From the NCBI RefSeq assembly GCF_021032705.1, contig NZ_JAHVXI010000002.1, positions 558,001-622,000 on the forward strand: a stretch of DNA of 64,000 nucleotides, written 5' to 3'. Shown piece by piece: positions 37,658 to 47,041 of this stretch. Under the pieces are notes generated by a model. The model did not search any database, was not told the origin of the DNA, and worked only from the letters and a program-made list of their open reading frames with translations. This stretch comes from Psychroserpens luteolus. GTDB lineage: Bacteria > Bacteroidota > Bacteroidia > Flavobacteriales > Flavobacteriaceae. The translations under genes and the position numbers were made by a program. Numbering within the stretch: position 1 is the stretch's first letter; each line of letters begins with the position of its first letter.

Positions 37658-38461
37658 CTATAATTTATAATGATTCATAAGTAATTTTTCATAAATCTTA
37701 TCAGGAAGAATTCGTTTCAATACAATTGAAAATTTTTGCATAAAGGCACCAACCTTATAATGAATTTTTGGGTTTGGAGTATTAATAATTTTGTAGATCA
37801 TATGTGACACCATAATTGGATCATCTCCACTATCAACATGATCATCAATAGATTTTAAAACTGCTCCATATTGTTTTTCATAGGGAGAGCCAGCTACAAC
37901 TGGAGCATGATAACGACCAGCTGCAATATTTGTAGCAAAATCGCCAGGAGCAACATTGGTCATATTAATATTAAATGCTTTAATTTCCATTCTAAAGGCT
38001 TCAGTAATTAATTCGAGAGCGCCTTTACTTGCACTATAAATACCACGATATGGTAGTCCCATATACCCAGCAATAGAGGTGACGTTTATAATAAGCCCAT
38101 AATTTTGTTTACGCATTTGAGGCAAAACAGCTTTGATAACGTTTATTGGTCCGAAAAGATTAGTTTCAAAATTACGTTTGATCTCATCGTTAGGAACTTC
38201 TTCAATTGGACCTGTAATACCCGCACCTGCATTATTGATTACAACATCTATTTTACCAGAGCTTTCAATAACGGTTTTAATTGCGGCATCAATAGAACTC
38301 GTATTTGCAACATCTAAAGCGACTAACTTGATTTTAGAATCTGGATAACGTTCGGGAGACCGACTTGTGCCATAGACTGTAAATCCTTTTTGGGATAAAA
38401 ATTCTCCTATGGATTTACCAATTCCTGAAGATCCGCCTGTAATTAAAACAACTTTAGACAT
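37658..38461 (-). CDS. SDR-family oxidoreductase
   Basis: About 267 residues from ATG 38461 (MSKVVLITGGSSGIG); a 23-codon extension upstream is not family-like. Classical SDR motifs are present: TGGSSGIG for NAD(P), NNAGAG, and the catalytic Ser/Tyr/Lys in YSASKGALEL. The C-terminus is hydrophobic and basic (MQKFSIVLKRILPDKI). The subclass resembles general dehydrogenases acting on lipid or steroid-like substrates; substrate unknown. The SRP RNA gene lies upstream on the same strand. Confidence 0.9.
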   Translation of the reverse strand: MSKVVLITGGSSGIGKSIGEFLSQKGFTVYGTSRSPERYPDSKIKLVALDVANTSSIDAAIKTVIESSGKIDVVINNAGAGITGPIEEVPNDEIKRNFETNLFGPINVIKAVLPQMRKQNYGLIINVTSIAGYMGLPYRGIYSASKGALELITEAFRMEIKAFNINMTNVAPGDFATNIAAGRYHAPVVAGSPYEKQYGAVLKSIDDHVDSGDDPIMVSHMIYKIINTPNPKIHYKVGAFMQKFSIVLKRILPDKIYEKLLMNHYKL

Positions 38462-38525
38462 AAAATGATGGGCTAATTTGACTTTAAAAGTACAATAAAA
38501 TAGGAAAGTATTGGGTACAAAAAAA

Positions 38526-38620
38526 GGCAAGCTACCTACATCACACCGCTACGACCGCATACCTTTGCTTCGTTCCCGACCTGGAGGATTAAGCAGGAGC
38601 TGGTTGTGTAGGACTTGCCC
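38526..38620 (-). ncRNA. ffs: Bacterial small SRP RNA (4.5S)
   Basis: The minus strand carries the conserved SRP domain IV core CCAGGTCGGGAACGAAGCAA followed by AGGTA. This is the Ffh-binding apical loop with the GGAA-type tetraloop neighbourhood. The flanking arms pair: GGGCAAG at the 5' end with CTTGCC at the 3' end, and CCTACACA with TGTGATGTAGG. A T run follows as terminator. The RNA partners Ffh to target nascent membrane and secretory proteins. Ends are placed by helix closure (about 95 nt). Confidence 0.92.
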
Positions 38621-38625
38621 GGCTG

Positions 38626-38655
38626 CAAAGATACAATCTTTTAATACTTATGCAA
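38626..38655 (-). promoter_or_regulatory. Promoter of SRP RNA (TTG-N19-TATCTTTG)
   Basis: On the minus strand TTG (38653-38655), 19 nt, then TATCTTTG (38626-38633), the exact Bacteroidota -33/-7 consensus TTG-N19-TAnnTTTG. It ends 5 nt before the predicted RNA 5' end at 38620. Confidence 0.85.
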
Positions 38656-38708
38656 TGATTTTTTAAACTGAATTTTATTAAATAACTTGCATCAAAATCA
38701 AATAAAAA

Positions 38709-39740
38709 ATGCGCTCAATTAAAGCTTTCATAATCACTGTTTTAAGTGTGATATTAATCTCATGTGGAAATTCAGGTACCCAGAAAACGAGCTTATCTAT
38801 TGTTACAGATGCAAAAAAAAATGTAGCTAAACTTGGTGAGACAGTTAAATTATCGATTAAAAATCCTAAAGATCTTGAAATTTCTTCTGTTAATTACACA
38901 TTAAATGGGATAGCAGTAGATGAAACATTTACACTAGATGATGAGCGACTAGGTATTCAAACCATTACCGCTACAGTAACATATGGTGATGCTTCTGAAG
39001 ATATTAGCACCAAGCTCACTATTTTAAATAACCAAACACCAAAAGTATATGGCTATAATATTATTAACACCTACTCTCATGATATTACTTCTTATACTCA
39101 GGGTCTGGAGTTTCACAATGGCGAACTCTACGAAAGCACAGGTCAGTATGGTGAATCAAAATTGAGAAAAGTAGACTATAAAACTGGTGAGGTTTTGCAA
39201 AATATAGATTTAGCAGATCAATATTTTGGTGAGGGTCTTACTATTTTCAACAATACTATTTACCAATTAACTTGGCAAGAAGGCATTGGTTTTATTTATG
39301 ATGTTAATACGTTTGAAAAAACGGGTAGTTTCACCTACGGAAAAAGCAAAGAAGGTTGGGGGATTTGTAATGATGGAAAGCACATATATAAAACTGATGG
39401 TACTGAGCAAATCTGGTTTTTAAATCCCGACACCTTAGTCGAGGAAGGAAAACTCCAAGCATATACCAATAAAGGTAAAATTGTTGAACTTAACGAATTA
39501 GAATGGGTTAACGGAAAAATATATGCCAATCGCTACCAAAAAAATGGTGTGGCCATTATTAATCCGAAAAATGGTGCGATTGAAGGTGTAATCGATTTTT
39601 CCCCTTTAAAAAAATTAGTTAAGCAGCATAGTGGTTTAGATGTACTTAACGGGATTGCATACAATCCACAAACAAAAACCTTATTTGTTACTGGAAAACG
39701 CTGGGACAAATTATTTGAAGTAGAAGTTTTTGAAAAGTAG
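38709..39740 (+). CDS. Glutaminyl-peptide cyclotransferase (lipoprotein)
   Basis: A 343-residue protein. A lipobox (ILISC, Cys19) precedes an Ig-like domain (about 25-110). Residues 115-340 form the bacterial/plant-type glutamine cyclotransferase five-bladed propeller: SYTQGLEFHNGELYESTGQYGESKLRKVD, YFGEGLTIFNNTIYQLTWQE, ELEWVNGKIYANRYQ, and VLNGIAYNPQTKTLFVTGKRWDKLFEV. It converts N-terminal Gln of exported proteins to pyroglutamate. In Bacteroidota many mature exported proteins begin with Gln, fitting this location. Confidence 0.93.
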   Translation: MRSIKAFIITVLSVILISCGNSGTQKTSLSIVTDAKKNVAKLGETVKLSIKNPKDLEISSVNYTLNGIAVDETFTLDDERLGIQTITATVTYGDASEDISTKLTILNNQTPKVYGYNIINTYSHDITSYTQGLEFHNGELYESTGQYGESKLRKVDYKTGEVLQNIDLADQYFGEGLTIFNNTIYQLTWQEGIGFIYDVNTFEKTGSFTYGKSKEGWGICNDGKHIYKTDGTEQIWFLNPDTLVEEGKLQAYTNKGKIVELNELEWVNGKIYANRYQKNGVAIINPKNGAIEGVIDFSPLKKLVKQHSGLDVLNGIAYNPQTKTLFVTGKRWDKLFEVEVFEK

Positions 39741-39813
39741 GCTTCACTCATTCAAAGGACACGTTCACTCATTAACCATTTTATATTTCTAATTTCTTTT
39801 GGTTCTTTGAACC

Positions 39814-40647
39814 ATGAGAACATCAATACACGTCAATATTCCTGAGCCATGCCATGAAAGTTGGGATCAGATGACAGCTAATGAAAAAGGTCGTCATTGC
39901 AATTCATGCAACAAAACAGTTTTAGACTTCACGAGTAAAACTGACGAGCAAATCGTCAAAACATTTCAAACCGAAACAAATCTCTGCGGACGATTCAAAT
40001 CGTCACAACTAAAAAGAGAACTGGTATTAAATCGAAAAGAAAAAAACAACTACTTATCCTACATCGCCTCTACACTTTTTGCTTTTTTTACTTTAGGAAC
40101 TCAAGATGTTCAAGCACAAGGTAAGCCTCGAATGATAAAGGTTGATTCTTCACAGTACAATAGCCTGAGAGGTAAAGTAGGAGTTTCTGTTCTTAGAAAT
40201 AAGATGATTTCAATAACCATTTTTGGGAAATCTAAACACAGACTTCCAAATGCTTTTGTTTCATTAAAAGGAAGCTCTAATAAGAAAAAGACCAACATGG
40301 CTGGTGATGTTTCTCTAAAGTGCGGAATAGGAGATATATTAATTATTGAATGTCAAGGTTATGAAACAATGACTATTACGATTAAACAATCGAGTACTTA
40401 TAAAGTAACATTAATACCAGAAACTAAAGTAAATTCCAATTTAACTGGTATGGTTTCTTCAGTAAATCCTGAGGAAAGACAACCAAATGCCTCTAATATT
40501 TTAATTCTCGGAGGCATTCGCTCTATATCGCAAACAAATTCAAAAAGGAAAGAACGTCGAAAACTTATTAGAAAAGGAACTATTGAGCGCACTTCTATTG
40601 GAAACTTCCTATATAATATAAGTTCTATTTTCAGAAGGAAAGAATAA
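39814..40647 (+). CDS. Membrane protein with N-terminal Cys/His domain and CarboxypepD_reg-like domain
   Basis: A 277-residue protein of a Bacteroidota group. Residues 5-65 have IPEPCHESW..GRHCNSCNKTVLDF...LCGRF, with conserved Cys/His that look metal-binding. A single hydrophobic segment (about 72-92) follows, then an exported beta-domain (residues 110-205) resembling carboxypeptidase-D regulatory/plug-type folds (RLPNAFVSLKGSSNKKKTNMAGDVSLKCGIGDILIIECQGYE), and a basic tail. The order cytoplasmic metal domain - helix - periplasmic domain is anti-sigma-like but no sigma gene is nearby. Confidence 0.65.
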   Translation: MRTSIHVNIPEPCHESWDQMTANEKGRHCNSCNKTVLDFTSKTDEQIVKTFQTETNLCGRFKSSQLKRELVLNRKEKNNYLSYIASTLFAFFTLGTQDVQAQGKPRMIKVDSSQYNSLRGKVGVSVLRNKMISITIFGKSKHRLPNAFVSLKGSSNKKKTNMAGDVSLKCGIGDILIIECQGYETMTITIKQSSTYKVTLIPETKVNSNLTGMVSSVNPEERQPNASNILILGGIRSISQTNSKRKERRKLIRKGTIERTSIGNFLYNISSIFRRKE

Positions 40648-40683
40648 TATCTACTTTTAAGTTTTTATTTCAACAATGAAAGT

Positions 40684-41073
40684 ATGCAAATCCACGAGCA
40701 AAAACTTACGGTTACTAAAGATCATTTAGATGTACGCCAGCATGTTAACAATGTACATTATGTACAATGGGTTCAAGATATTGCCGAAGCACATTGGCTA
40801 TTAAAGTCTTCAGAAGTAATTAGAAGTGATTATTATTGGGTTATGGTAAGTCACCATATTCAATATAAAGCTCAAGCCATATTAGGTGATTTATTAGTAC
40901 TTAAAACCTTTGTCACAAAATCTCAAGGTGTGAGATCTACAAGGATAGTTGAGATCTATAATGCAACAACGAAGCAATTACTTACCTCTTCAGAAACTAT
41001 TTGGTGTTTTATGTCTCATGACACCAATAAACCAACACGAATTCCTGAAAGCATAAATACCTTATTTAGTTAA
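40684..41073 (+). CDS. 4HBT-family acyl-CoA thioesterase
   Basis: A 129-residue hotdog-fold protein. The signature VTKDHLDVRQHVNNVHYVQWVQDIAEAHW contains the Asp and HVNN of the 4-hydroxybenzoyl-CoA thioesterase/YbgC type. It hydrolyses acyl-CoA or acyl-ACP; the substrate is not inferable. It follows the preceding gene by 36 bp on the same strand. Confidence 0.92.
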   Translation: MQIHEQKLTVTKDHLDVRQHVNNVHYVQWVQDIAEAHWLLKSSEVIRSDYYWVMVSHHIQYKAQAILGDLLVLKTFVTKSQGVRSTRIVEIYNATTKQLLTSSETIWCFMSHDTNKPTRIPESINTLFS

Positions 41074-41167
41074 AAGAACATTAAAGTGGTTGTTAAAGTC
41101 TCTTAATAAGAATACACCTACGCATAAATTTCTCTTAATTTGAGATAACAACCATCAACAATTATTC

Positions 41168-41899
41168 TTGAAATCACTAAAATTATTCTTCTTTATACTT
41201 ATCCCTCTATGTTCTGGAGCTCAAACAATTAAAGGGATTATATATGATGCAGAGGCCACAATAAAAGGAGCTAAATTTGTCAATAAAACTCAAAATATTT
41301 TAACCTATTCTAACGGTAAAGGTCTATTTGAAATTCAAGCAAAACTTAATGATACAATTGTAGTAAGTTCCTATTTCCATCATGAGCAAAGTATTAAAGT
41401 GACACAAGAGTACTTTGGTCAAGATGTGGTTATCGAACTCAAAAAAATCACCAATGAGTTAGATGAAGTTGAAGTTACCAAAATCAAAGAAAAGAAAGTA
41501 GATACTTTGGCCTTATCAAGTACAACTGCAAAACAAGGACAAATAGCTTTTAAAAAGAGAGTCTTTGGTAGTGGAAAAAACCTCCAGCCCACTCTTGATT
41601 TGATTGGTTTAGCAAAAGCTATAGGCAAACTCTTTAAAAAGAAAACAGTAGAAGTAAAAGTTATTGAAGTTGAAGATCTTCTGAAGTTATTTGAAAAGGG
41701 CGCACTATTCAATATGGTTTTTTTACGCAACGAACTTAACATTCAAGAATCCTACGACTACTTGTTTTTTGAATATTGTAGTGCACAACAGCTGAGCCCT
41801 TCTCTACTCTTAAAAGACAATGAATTCATGTTATTAGACGAACTACTCAAACATAGTAAAGCTTTCAACATACTTCTCGAAGAACACAAAAAAGATTAA
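41168..41899 (+). CDS. Exported CarboxypepD_reg-like protein, TTG start
   Basis: A 243-residue protein with signal peptide (FFFILIPLCSGAQ) and an N-terminal carboxypeptidase-regulatory-like beta domain (QTIKGIIYDAEATIKGAKFVNKT...GLFEIQAKLNDTIVVSS). The C-terminal half is charged and helical and not recognised. The start is TTG at 41168: no in-frame ATG occurs within the signal peptide, and TTG gives the expected basic n-region MKSLK. Confidence 0.7.
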   Translation: MKSLKLFFFILIPLCSGAQTIKGIIYDAEATIKGAKFVNKTQNILTYSNGKGLFEIQAKLNDTIVVSSYFHHEQSIKVTQEYFGQDVVIELKKITNELDEVEVTKIKEKKVDTLALSSTTAKQGQIAFKKRVFGSGKNLQPTLDLIGLAKAIGKLFKKKTVEVKVIEVEDLLKLFEKGALFNMVFLRNELNIQESYDYLFFEYCSAQQLSPSLLLKDNEFMLLDELLKHSKAFNILLEEHKKD

Positions 41900-42013
41900 A
41901 TTTCGAATATTTTTTTACTATCTATACTAAAAGATGACTTCAAAAGTTATACTTTTAGCACATAATATGCATTAGTTTTTCTCACTCATGCGTTATAGAG
42001 ACAGAATACATTT

Positions 42014-43585
42014 ATGAAACGAATATTATACTTTCTTTTAACTATTTCTATATTGGTCTTTTGGAGTTCATGCCGCAAAGATTTTGATTTTTCTCCAAGC
42101 ACAGGGAATCTGACATTTTCTAAGGATACTATCTATTTGGATACGGTATTCACCAATATTGGATCGAGTACTTACAATTTAAAAGTCTACAATAGAAGCG
42201 ACGAAGATATTTCAATTCCAACCGTTCGTCTCAGTCAAGGAGAAGCCTCAAATTATAGACTGAATGTTGACGGGCTTCCAGGCAAAGAATTTCAAAATGT
42301 AGAACTTTTAGCTAATGATAGTCTATTTATTTTTGTTGAAACCACTGCAGACATCCAAACACTTGCTCAAAACAGCTTAGAGTTTTTATATACAGACGCC
42401 ATCGAATTTGATAGCGGAGTAAATCTTCAGAAAGTAGAATTAGTAACTTTAATAAAAGATGCGGTATTTATTTATCCCGATAGAGACAATACGACAGGTG
42501 TTATCGAGACTTTAACTTTTGACGCTAATGGAGACGGAACTCCAGATGAAACAACCCTTCAAGGTCGTTTTCTTGAAGACTCAGAACTGACGTTCACTAA
42601 TGAAAAACCTTATGTAATATATGGCTACGCGGCTGTAGACGAAGGCGATGTTCTTACAATTGAAGCTGGAGCACGTGTTCATTTTCATGCGAATTCAGGC
42701 TTGCTCATAACAAATAATGCCTCTCTCAAAGTTAATGGAGCGCCGAGTAATGATCAAGATTTGTTAGAAAATGAAGTTATTTTTGAAAGTGACCGACTAG
42801 AACCTGCATTTTCTGATGTCCCTGGGCAATGGGAAACCATCTGGTTATTTGATGGAAGTATTGATAATGATATTAATTATGCTACTATAAAAAATGGTAC
42901 TGTTGGCATTGTTTCTGATGGAAATGCTACAGCAATAGATGATAAATTAACAATCACCAACTCGCAGATCTATAACTCTAGTAATTATGGCATTCTGGCA
43001 AGAGCGAGTTCTGTTAGAGGTGAAAATCTAGTCATAAATAATTCTGGACAATCCTCATTTGCAGGTATTTTTGGGGGAAAGTATAATTTCACCCATTGTA
43101 CATTAGCGAATTACTGGAACAATAGTTTTAGACAATTTCCATCGGTATTGGTCAATAACTTCTTTACAGATGAAAATGGTATCGATAATGGCGTTGACTT
43201 GATAGAAGCTAATTTCAATAATTGCATCATCTTCGGAAATGATAATCCAGAGATTATTTTAGACGATATTGATAATGGTACATTGTTTAACTTCAAGTTT
43301 ACCAATTGTTTGATTCGCTTTCAGGATAGTAACAATAACTTTCCTCAAGATCAATATAACTTTAGTAATGAAGCCCTATATGACGATTGCATTTTCAATA
43401 GTGATCCCGATTTCAAATTACCCTTTGAAAATGAGCTTATGATTGGAGATAATTCTGCAGCAATCGATGAAGGTGACCCTTTATTTTTGATTGCCACTGA
43501 TATTTTAGGAACTAACCGAACATTTACTCCTGGTCAAGGTCCAGATTTAGGCGCTTATCAGCATGTGACCTTTGATGAGGATTAA
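42014..43585 (+). CDS. Right-handed parallel beta-helix lipoprotein
   Basis: A 523-residue lipoprotein (lipobox FWSSC, Cys20). Residues 25-150 are an Ig-like domain (LTFSKDTIYLDTVFTNIGSSTYNLKVYNRSDEDISI), and 190-500 contain the stacked short strands of a parallel beta-helix (TNSQIYNSSNYGILARASSVRGENLVINNSGQSSFAGIFGGKYNFTHCTLANY). The end GPDLGAYQ is a usual closing motif of the family. It is a surface or periplasmic protein, widespread in Bacteroidota, of unknown function; polysaccharide binding is possible. Confidence 0.82.
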   Translation: MKRILYFLLTISILVFWSSCRKDFDFSPSTGNLTFSKDTIYLDTVFTNIGSSTYNLKVYNRSDEDISIPTVRLSQGEASNYRLNVDGLPGKEFQNVELLANDSLFIFVETTADIQTLAQNSLEFLYTDAIEFDSGVNLQKVELVTLIKDAVFIYPDRDNTTGVIETLTFDANGDGTPDETTLQGRFLEDSELTFTNEKPYVIYGYAAVDEGDVLTIEAGARVHFHANSGLLITNNASLKVNGAPSNDQDLLENEVIFESDRLEPAFSDVPGQWETIWLFDGSIDNDINYATIKNGTVGIVSDGNATAIDDKLTITNSQIYNSSNYGILARASSVRGENLVINNSGQSSFAGIFGGKYNFTHCTLANYWNNSFRQFPSVLVNNFFTDENGIDNGVDLIEANFNNCIIFGNDNPEIILDDIDNGTLFNFKFTNCLIRFQDSNNNFPQDQYNFSNEALYDDCIFNSDPDFKLPFENELMIGDNSAAIDEGDPLFLIATDILGTNRTFTPGQGPDLGAYQHVTFDED

Positions 43586-43652
43586 CATGCACTTAACATC
43601 AATACATCATATAATTGAGTAATTTAGAGGCAACAACCAATCTCTTATAATT

Positions 43653-44108
43653 ATGAAACGACTATTATGCATTCTAACACTATGCTTGTTTAGCTACACA
43701 GCGCTTTCTCAATCTTCAGCATCTGGTGTTACTAAAGCCTGTATGAATTATCTTGAAGGTTTTTATGAAGGTGATACACTAAAACTTAAAGCTAGCTTAC
43801 AACCTACTCTTCATAAATTTGGCTTTTGGAAAGACAAAGGAAAGGATGATTACAGACAAGTAAATCACATGTCGTTCGAAGCGGCATTGGCGTTTGCAAA
43901 AGACGTTAAAGAGAATAAAAAGTTTCCTGCAAAAGATGCACCTAAAGAGGTGACCATATTAGATATTGGTGATACAATTGCCGCAGCTAGAGTTACTGCC
44001 TGGTGGGGAATTGACTTTATTCTTTTATCCAAAAGAGGAGACAAATGGATGATAGAACAAGTGCTTTGGGAAGGTCCATTAAAAAAGGAACATCAAGGAA
44101 AAAAATAA
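43653..44108 (+). CDS. Exported NTF2-like (putative lumazine-binding) protein
   Basis: A 151-residue protein with signal peptide (LFSYTALSQ). The mature part (YLEGFYEGDTLKLKASLQPTLHKFGFW ... VTAWWGIDFILLSKRGDKWMIEQVLWEG) matches the NTF2-like 'putative lumazine-binding' fold found in many Bacteroidota exported proteins. No catalytic residues are evident. Confidence 0.8.
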   Translation: MKRLLCILTLCLFSYTALSQSSASGVTKACMNYLEGFYEGDTLKLKASLQPTLHKFGFWKDKGKDDYRQVNHMSFEAALAFAKDVKENKKFPAKDAPKEVTILDIGDTIAAARVTAWWGIDFILLSKRGDKWMIEQVLWEGPLKKEHQGKK

Positions 44109-44110
44109 AT

Positions 44111-44142
44111 AAAAAACCCTTTCAAATTGAAAGGGTTTTTTA
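44111..44142. terminator. Bidirectional terminator
   Basis: AAAAAACCCTTTCAA pairs with TTGAAAGGGTTTTTT. It ends both the NTF2-like gene (plus) and glyA (minus). Confidence 0.9.
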
Positions 44143-44160
44143 TTTATAATTCCAAATACA

Positions 44161-45435
44161 TTACGATGTAAATAAAGGCTTACCACTCATCATGGCATTA
44201 ACTTGTTCTGCGATAGATTCTAGCTTAGCATCCTCTTGATAATTCATTATAGCTTCATCCATAAAACCAACAATGGTTTCCATATCTGTCTCTTTCAAGC
44301 CTCTAGTTGTAATAGCTGCTGTACCTACTCTAATTCCTGAAGTAACGAACGGACTCTTATCATCAAAAGGCACCATATTTTTATTTACAGTAATATCTGC
44401 CTTTCCTAATGCTTCTTCAGCATCTTTACCAGTGATATCCTTATTTCTTAGATCTATAAGCATCATATGGTTATCTGTTCCACCAGAAATAATATGATAA
44501 CCTCTATCTACAAATGCTTTGGCCATAGCCGCTGCATTTCGTTTCACTTGTAGCATATAATGCATAAACTCATCCGAAAGTGCTTCACCAAAAGCGATAG
44601 CCTTAGCTGCTATGATATGCTCTAAAGGCCCACCTTGATTCCCAGGGAACACTCCAGAATCTAATAAACCAGACATTTTTCTTAAATTTCCATTTTTAAG
44701 TCGTAAACCAAATGGGTTCTCAAAGTTCTCTCCCATCATAATCAAACCTCCACGAGGACCACGTAAGGTTTTATGCGTTGTAGTGGTCACAATATGACAA
44801 TGTGGTAATGGGTCGTTTAAGATGCCTTTAGCAATCAAACCCGAAGGATGAGAAATATCGGCAAGTAAAATGGCACCAACATTATCAGCCACTTCTCTAA
44901 ATTTAGCAAAGTCCATATCTCTAGAATAAGCCGATGCGCCAGCAATAATTAATTTTGGTTTTTCTTGCTCAGCAACATCAGACAACATATCATAATCGAT
45001 AAGTCCAGTATCTTTTTTTACACCATAAAATGTTGGATTATATAGTTTACCTGAGAAATTCACTGGAGAACCATGAGTTAAATGACCACCATGTGATAAA
45101 TCAAACCCTAAAATGGTGTCACCAGGTTTTAAGCAAGCAGCAAACACTGCAGTATTTGCCTGACTTCCAGAATGAGGTTGCACGTTGGCATAGGCTGCTC
45201 CAAACAGAGTCTTAGCTCTATCAATTGCAATTTGTTCAACTTCATCTACAACTTCACAACCTCCATAATAACGCTTTCCTGGATAACCTTCGGCGTATTT
45301 ATTGGTTAATACAGAACCCGCAGCTTCCATAACTTGGTCGCTTACAAAGTTTTCAGAAGCAATAAGCTCCAAACCATTTATTTGTCTATCTTTTTCAGCA
45401 TTGATGAGTTCGAAAATCTGTGAATCGCGTTGCAT
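44161..45435 (-). CDS. glyA: Serine hydroxymethyltransferase
   Basis: A 424-residue PLP enzyme, the standard length. Motifs are [57 protein letters not shown], the Schiff-base Lys in [15 protein letters not shown] and [19 protein letters not shown]. It interconverts serine and glycine, charging tetrahydrofolate with a one-carbon unit. It is divergent from fumarylacetoacetase. A TAnnTTTG match (CAAAAATA on plus, 45461-45468) may be its promoter. Confidence 0.98.
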   Translation of the reverse strand: MQRDSQIFELINAEKDRQINGLELIASENFVSDQVMEAAGSVLTNKYAEGYPGKRYYGGCEVVDEVEQIAIDRAKTLFGAAYANVQPHSGSQANTAVFAACLKPGDTILGFDLSHGGHLTHGSPVNFSGKLYNPTFYGVKKDTGLIDYDMLSDVAEQEKPKLIIAGASAYSRDMDFAKFREVADNVGAILLADISHPSGLIAKGILNDPLPHCHIVTTTTHKTLRGPRGGLIMMGENFENPFGLRLKNGNLRKMSGLLDSGVFPGNQGGPLEHIIAAKAIAFGEALSDEFMHYMLQVKRNAAAMAKAFVDRGYHIISGGTDNHMMLIDLRNKDITGKDAEEALGKADITVNKNMVPFDDKSPFVTSGIRVGTAAITTRGLKETDMETIVGFMDEAIMNYQEDAKLESIAEQVNAMMSGKPLFTS

Positions 45436-45583
45436 ATATCAAGTTTAAATTAAATTTTACCAAAAATAAGAAATCATTGTCGCAAAAAGATTCAAAAAAT
45501 TCAGTTTAACGCTATCTTTTATGAGCATGTTATCAACAGGTAAAATTAGTTCGAATTTTTATGGTTTTATGCAATTAAATATG

Positions 45584-45591
45584 TAGGTTTG
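45584..45591 (+). promoter_or_regulatory. TAnnTTTG -7 box of fumarylacetoacetase gene
   Basis: TAGGTTTG, 34 nt before the ATG. No TTG at the -33 position, so moderate support. Confidence 0.35.
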
Positions 45592-45625
45592 AATAGAAAA
45601 CAAAAACATTTAAACTCTCTACAAT

Positions 45626-46918
45626 ATGCCTTTATCTGCAAATAATCCTGATCGCTCATCTTGGTTGCACGTTGGAAAAAACTCAGATTTCCCAATTCAA
45701 AACATTCCATTTGGTGTTTTTCTTACACGTGATGATATCATTACTATTGGAACTCGAATTGGAGATACAGCGATAGATCTTGGAGCACTACATCAACTAG
45801 GCTATTTTGATGGCATTCCATTAACTGATGATATTTTCCTTCAAGATACGCTGAATGATTTTATTGCTGATGGTAGAAAAACTTGGCGTTTGGTTCGTAA
45901 TCGTATAGCTGAAATTTTTGATGCTGAGAGTGATAAATTAAAAAATAACAATCCGCATAAAGAAATTGTATTGTTTCGTTTAGACGAAATTGAAATGCAA
46001 TTGCCAATTCAAATTGGTGATTATACAGACTTTTATGCAAGTAAAGAACATGCCACAAATGTAGGGACCATGTTTAGAGATCCAGACAATGCATTAATGC
46101 CAAACTGGTTGCATTTACCTGTAGGTTACCATGGTCGTAGTTCGTCTATTATTCCTTCTGGAATCCCAATTCACCGTCCGCAAGGTCAAACCATGCCAGA
46201 AGGCGCTAAAAAACCTGTTTTTGGTCCTTCAAAGCTTGTAGATTTTGAATTAGAAATGGCTTTTGTCACGACAGACGCTAATGATTTGGGAGAACCGATT
46301 CCTATTGAAGAAGCTGAAGAATATATCTTTGGATTGGTATTGTTTAATGATTGGTCTGCTCGTGATATTCAAAAATGGGAATATGTACCATTAGGTCCTT
46401 TCTTAGGAAAAAACTTTGCATCTTCTATGTCGCCATGGATTGTAACCCTTGATGCTTTAGAGCCTTTTAGAGTTGAGAGTCCGAAACAAGATCCAAAACC
46501 TTTAGAGTATTTACAGTCGAAGGGTAAAAAGAGTTTTGATATTCATTTAGAAGCAGCAATTCAACCAAAAGGTGCAAAAGAAACAACGGTTTGCAAATCT
46601 AACTTCAAATATATGTACTGGAATATGTCTCAGCAATTGGCGCACCATACAGTTAATGGCTGTCCTGTAAATTCTGGAGATATGATGGGAAGCGGTACCA
46701 TTTCTGGTCCAACAGAAGATTCGTACGGCTCAATGCTAGAGCTATCATGGAAAGGAACTAAACCATTAAAAATGAAAGATGGTAGCGAACGTAAATTTAT
46801 CAATGATTATGATACTGTTATCATGAGAGGATATTGTGAAAATGATGGAACCCGAATTGGATTTGGCTCTGTAAAAACACAATTGCTACCTGTTTTTAAT
46901 CCTAAGAAAAAGAAGTAA
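45626..46918 (+). CDS. fahA: Fumarylacetoacetase
   Basis: A 430-residue enzyme of the FAH family, near the usual length. The catalytic and metal motifs are present: DYTDFYASKEHATNVG, LPVGYHGRSSSI, EAEEYIFGLVLFNDWSARDIQKWEYVPLGPFLGKNF, and GSGTISGP. It hydrolyses fumarylacetoacetate to fumarate and acetoacetate, the last step of tyrosine catabolism through homogentisate. The other pathway genes are not in this window. A strong terminator follows. Confidence 0.95.
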   Translation: MPLSANNPDRSSWLHVGKNSDFPIQNIPFGVFLTRDDIITIGTRIGDTAIDLGALHQLGYFDGIPLTDDIFLQDTLNDFIADGRKTWRLVRNRIAEIFDAESDKLKNNNPHKEIVLFRLDEIEMQLPIQIGDYTDFYASKEHATNVGTMFRDPDNALMPNWLHLPVGYHGRSSSIIPSGIPIHRPQGQTMPEGAKKPVFGPSKLVDFELEMAFVTTDANDLGEPIPIEEAEEYIFGLVLFNDWSARDIQKWEYVPLGPFLGKNFASSMSPWIVTLDALEPFRVESPKQDPKPLEYLQSKGKKSFDIHLEAAIQPKGAKETTVCKSNFKYMYWNMSQQLAHHTVNGCPVNSGDMMGSGTISGPTEDSYGSMLELSWKGTKPLKMKDGSERKFINDYDTVIMRGYCENDGTRIGFGSVKTQLLPVFNPKKKK

Positions 46919-46940
46919 TATTCACCAAAATATTAATATC

Positions 46941-46967
46941 AAAACCTACCTCTTCGGGTAGGTTTTT
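46941..46967. terminator. Hairpin terminator after fumarylacetoacetase
   Basis: AAAACCTACC pairs with GGTAGGTTTT around TCTTCG, followed by T run. It precedes the NarL-type kinase gene by about 75 bp. Confidence 0.9.
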
Positions 46968-47041
46968 TGTTTAAGGTGATTTCGTATTTTTGAGGATAGT
47001 AATAATTGTGCATATTGACCTGTAACAAAACAAAAATCAAA

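Noticed and set aside
37658-38461. SRP RNA as part of the SDR transcript
   Set aside because: The RNA has its own promoter and T-run terminator; the downstream SDR gene probably uses another promoter or limited readthrough.
46941-46967. Third copy of the TACCC/GGGTA operator
   Set aside because: The stem with adjacent T run makes this an ordinary terminator after fumarylacetoacetase; similarity to 49524-49537 is probably chance.
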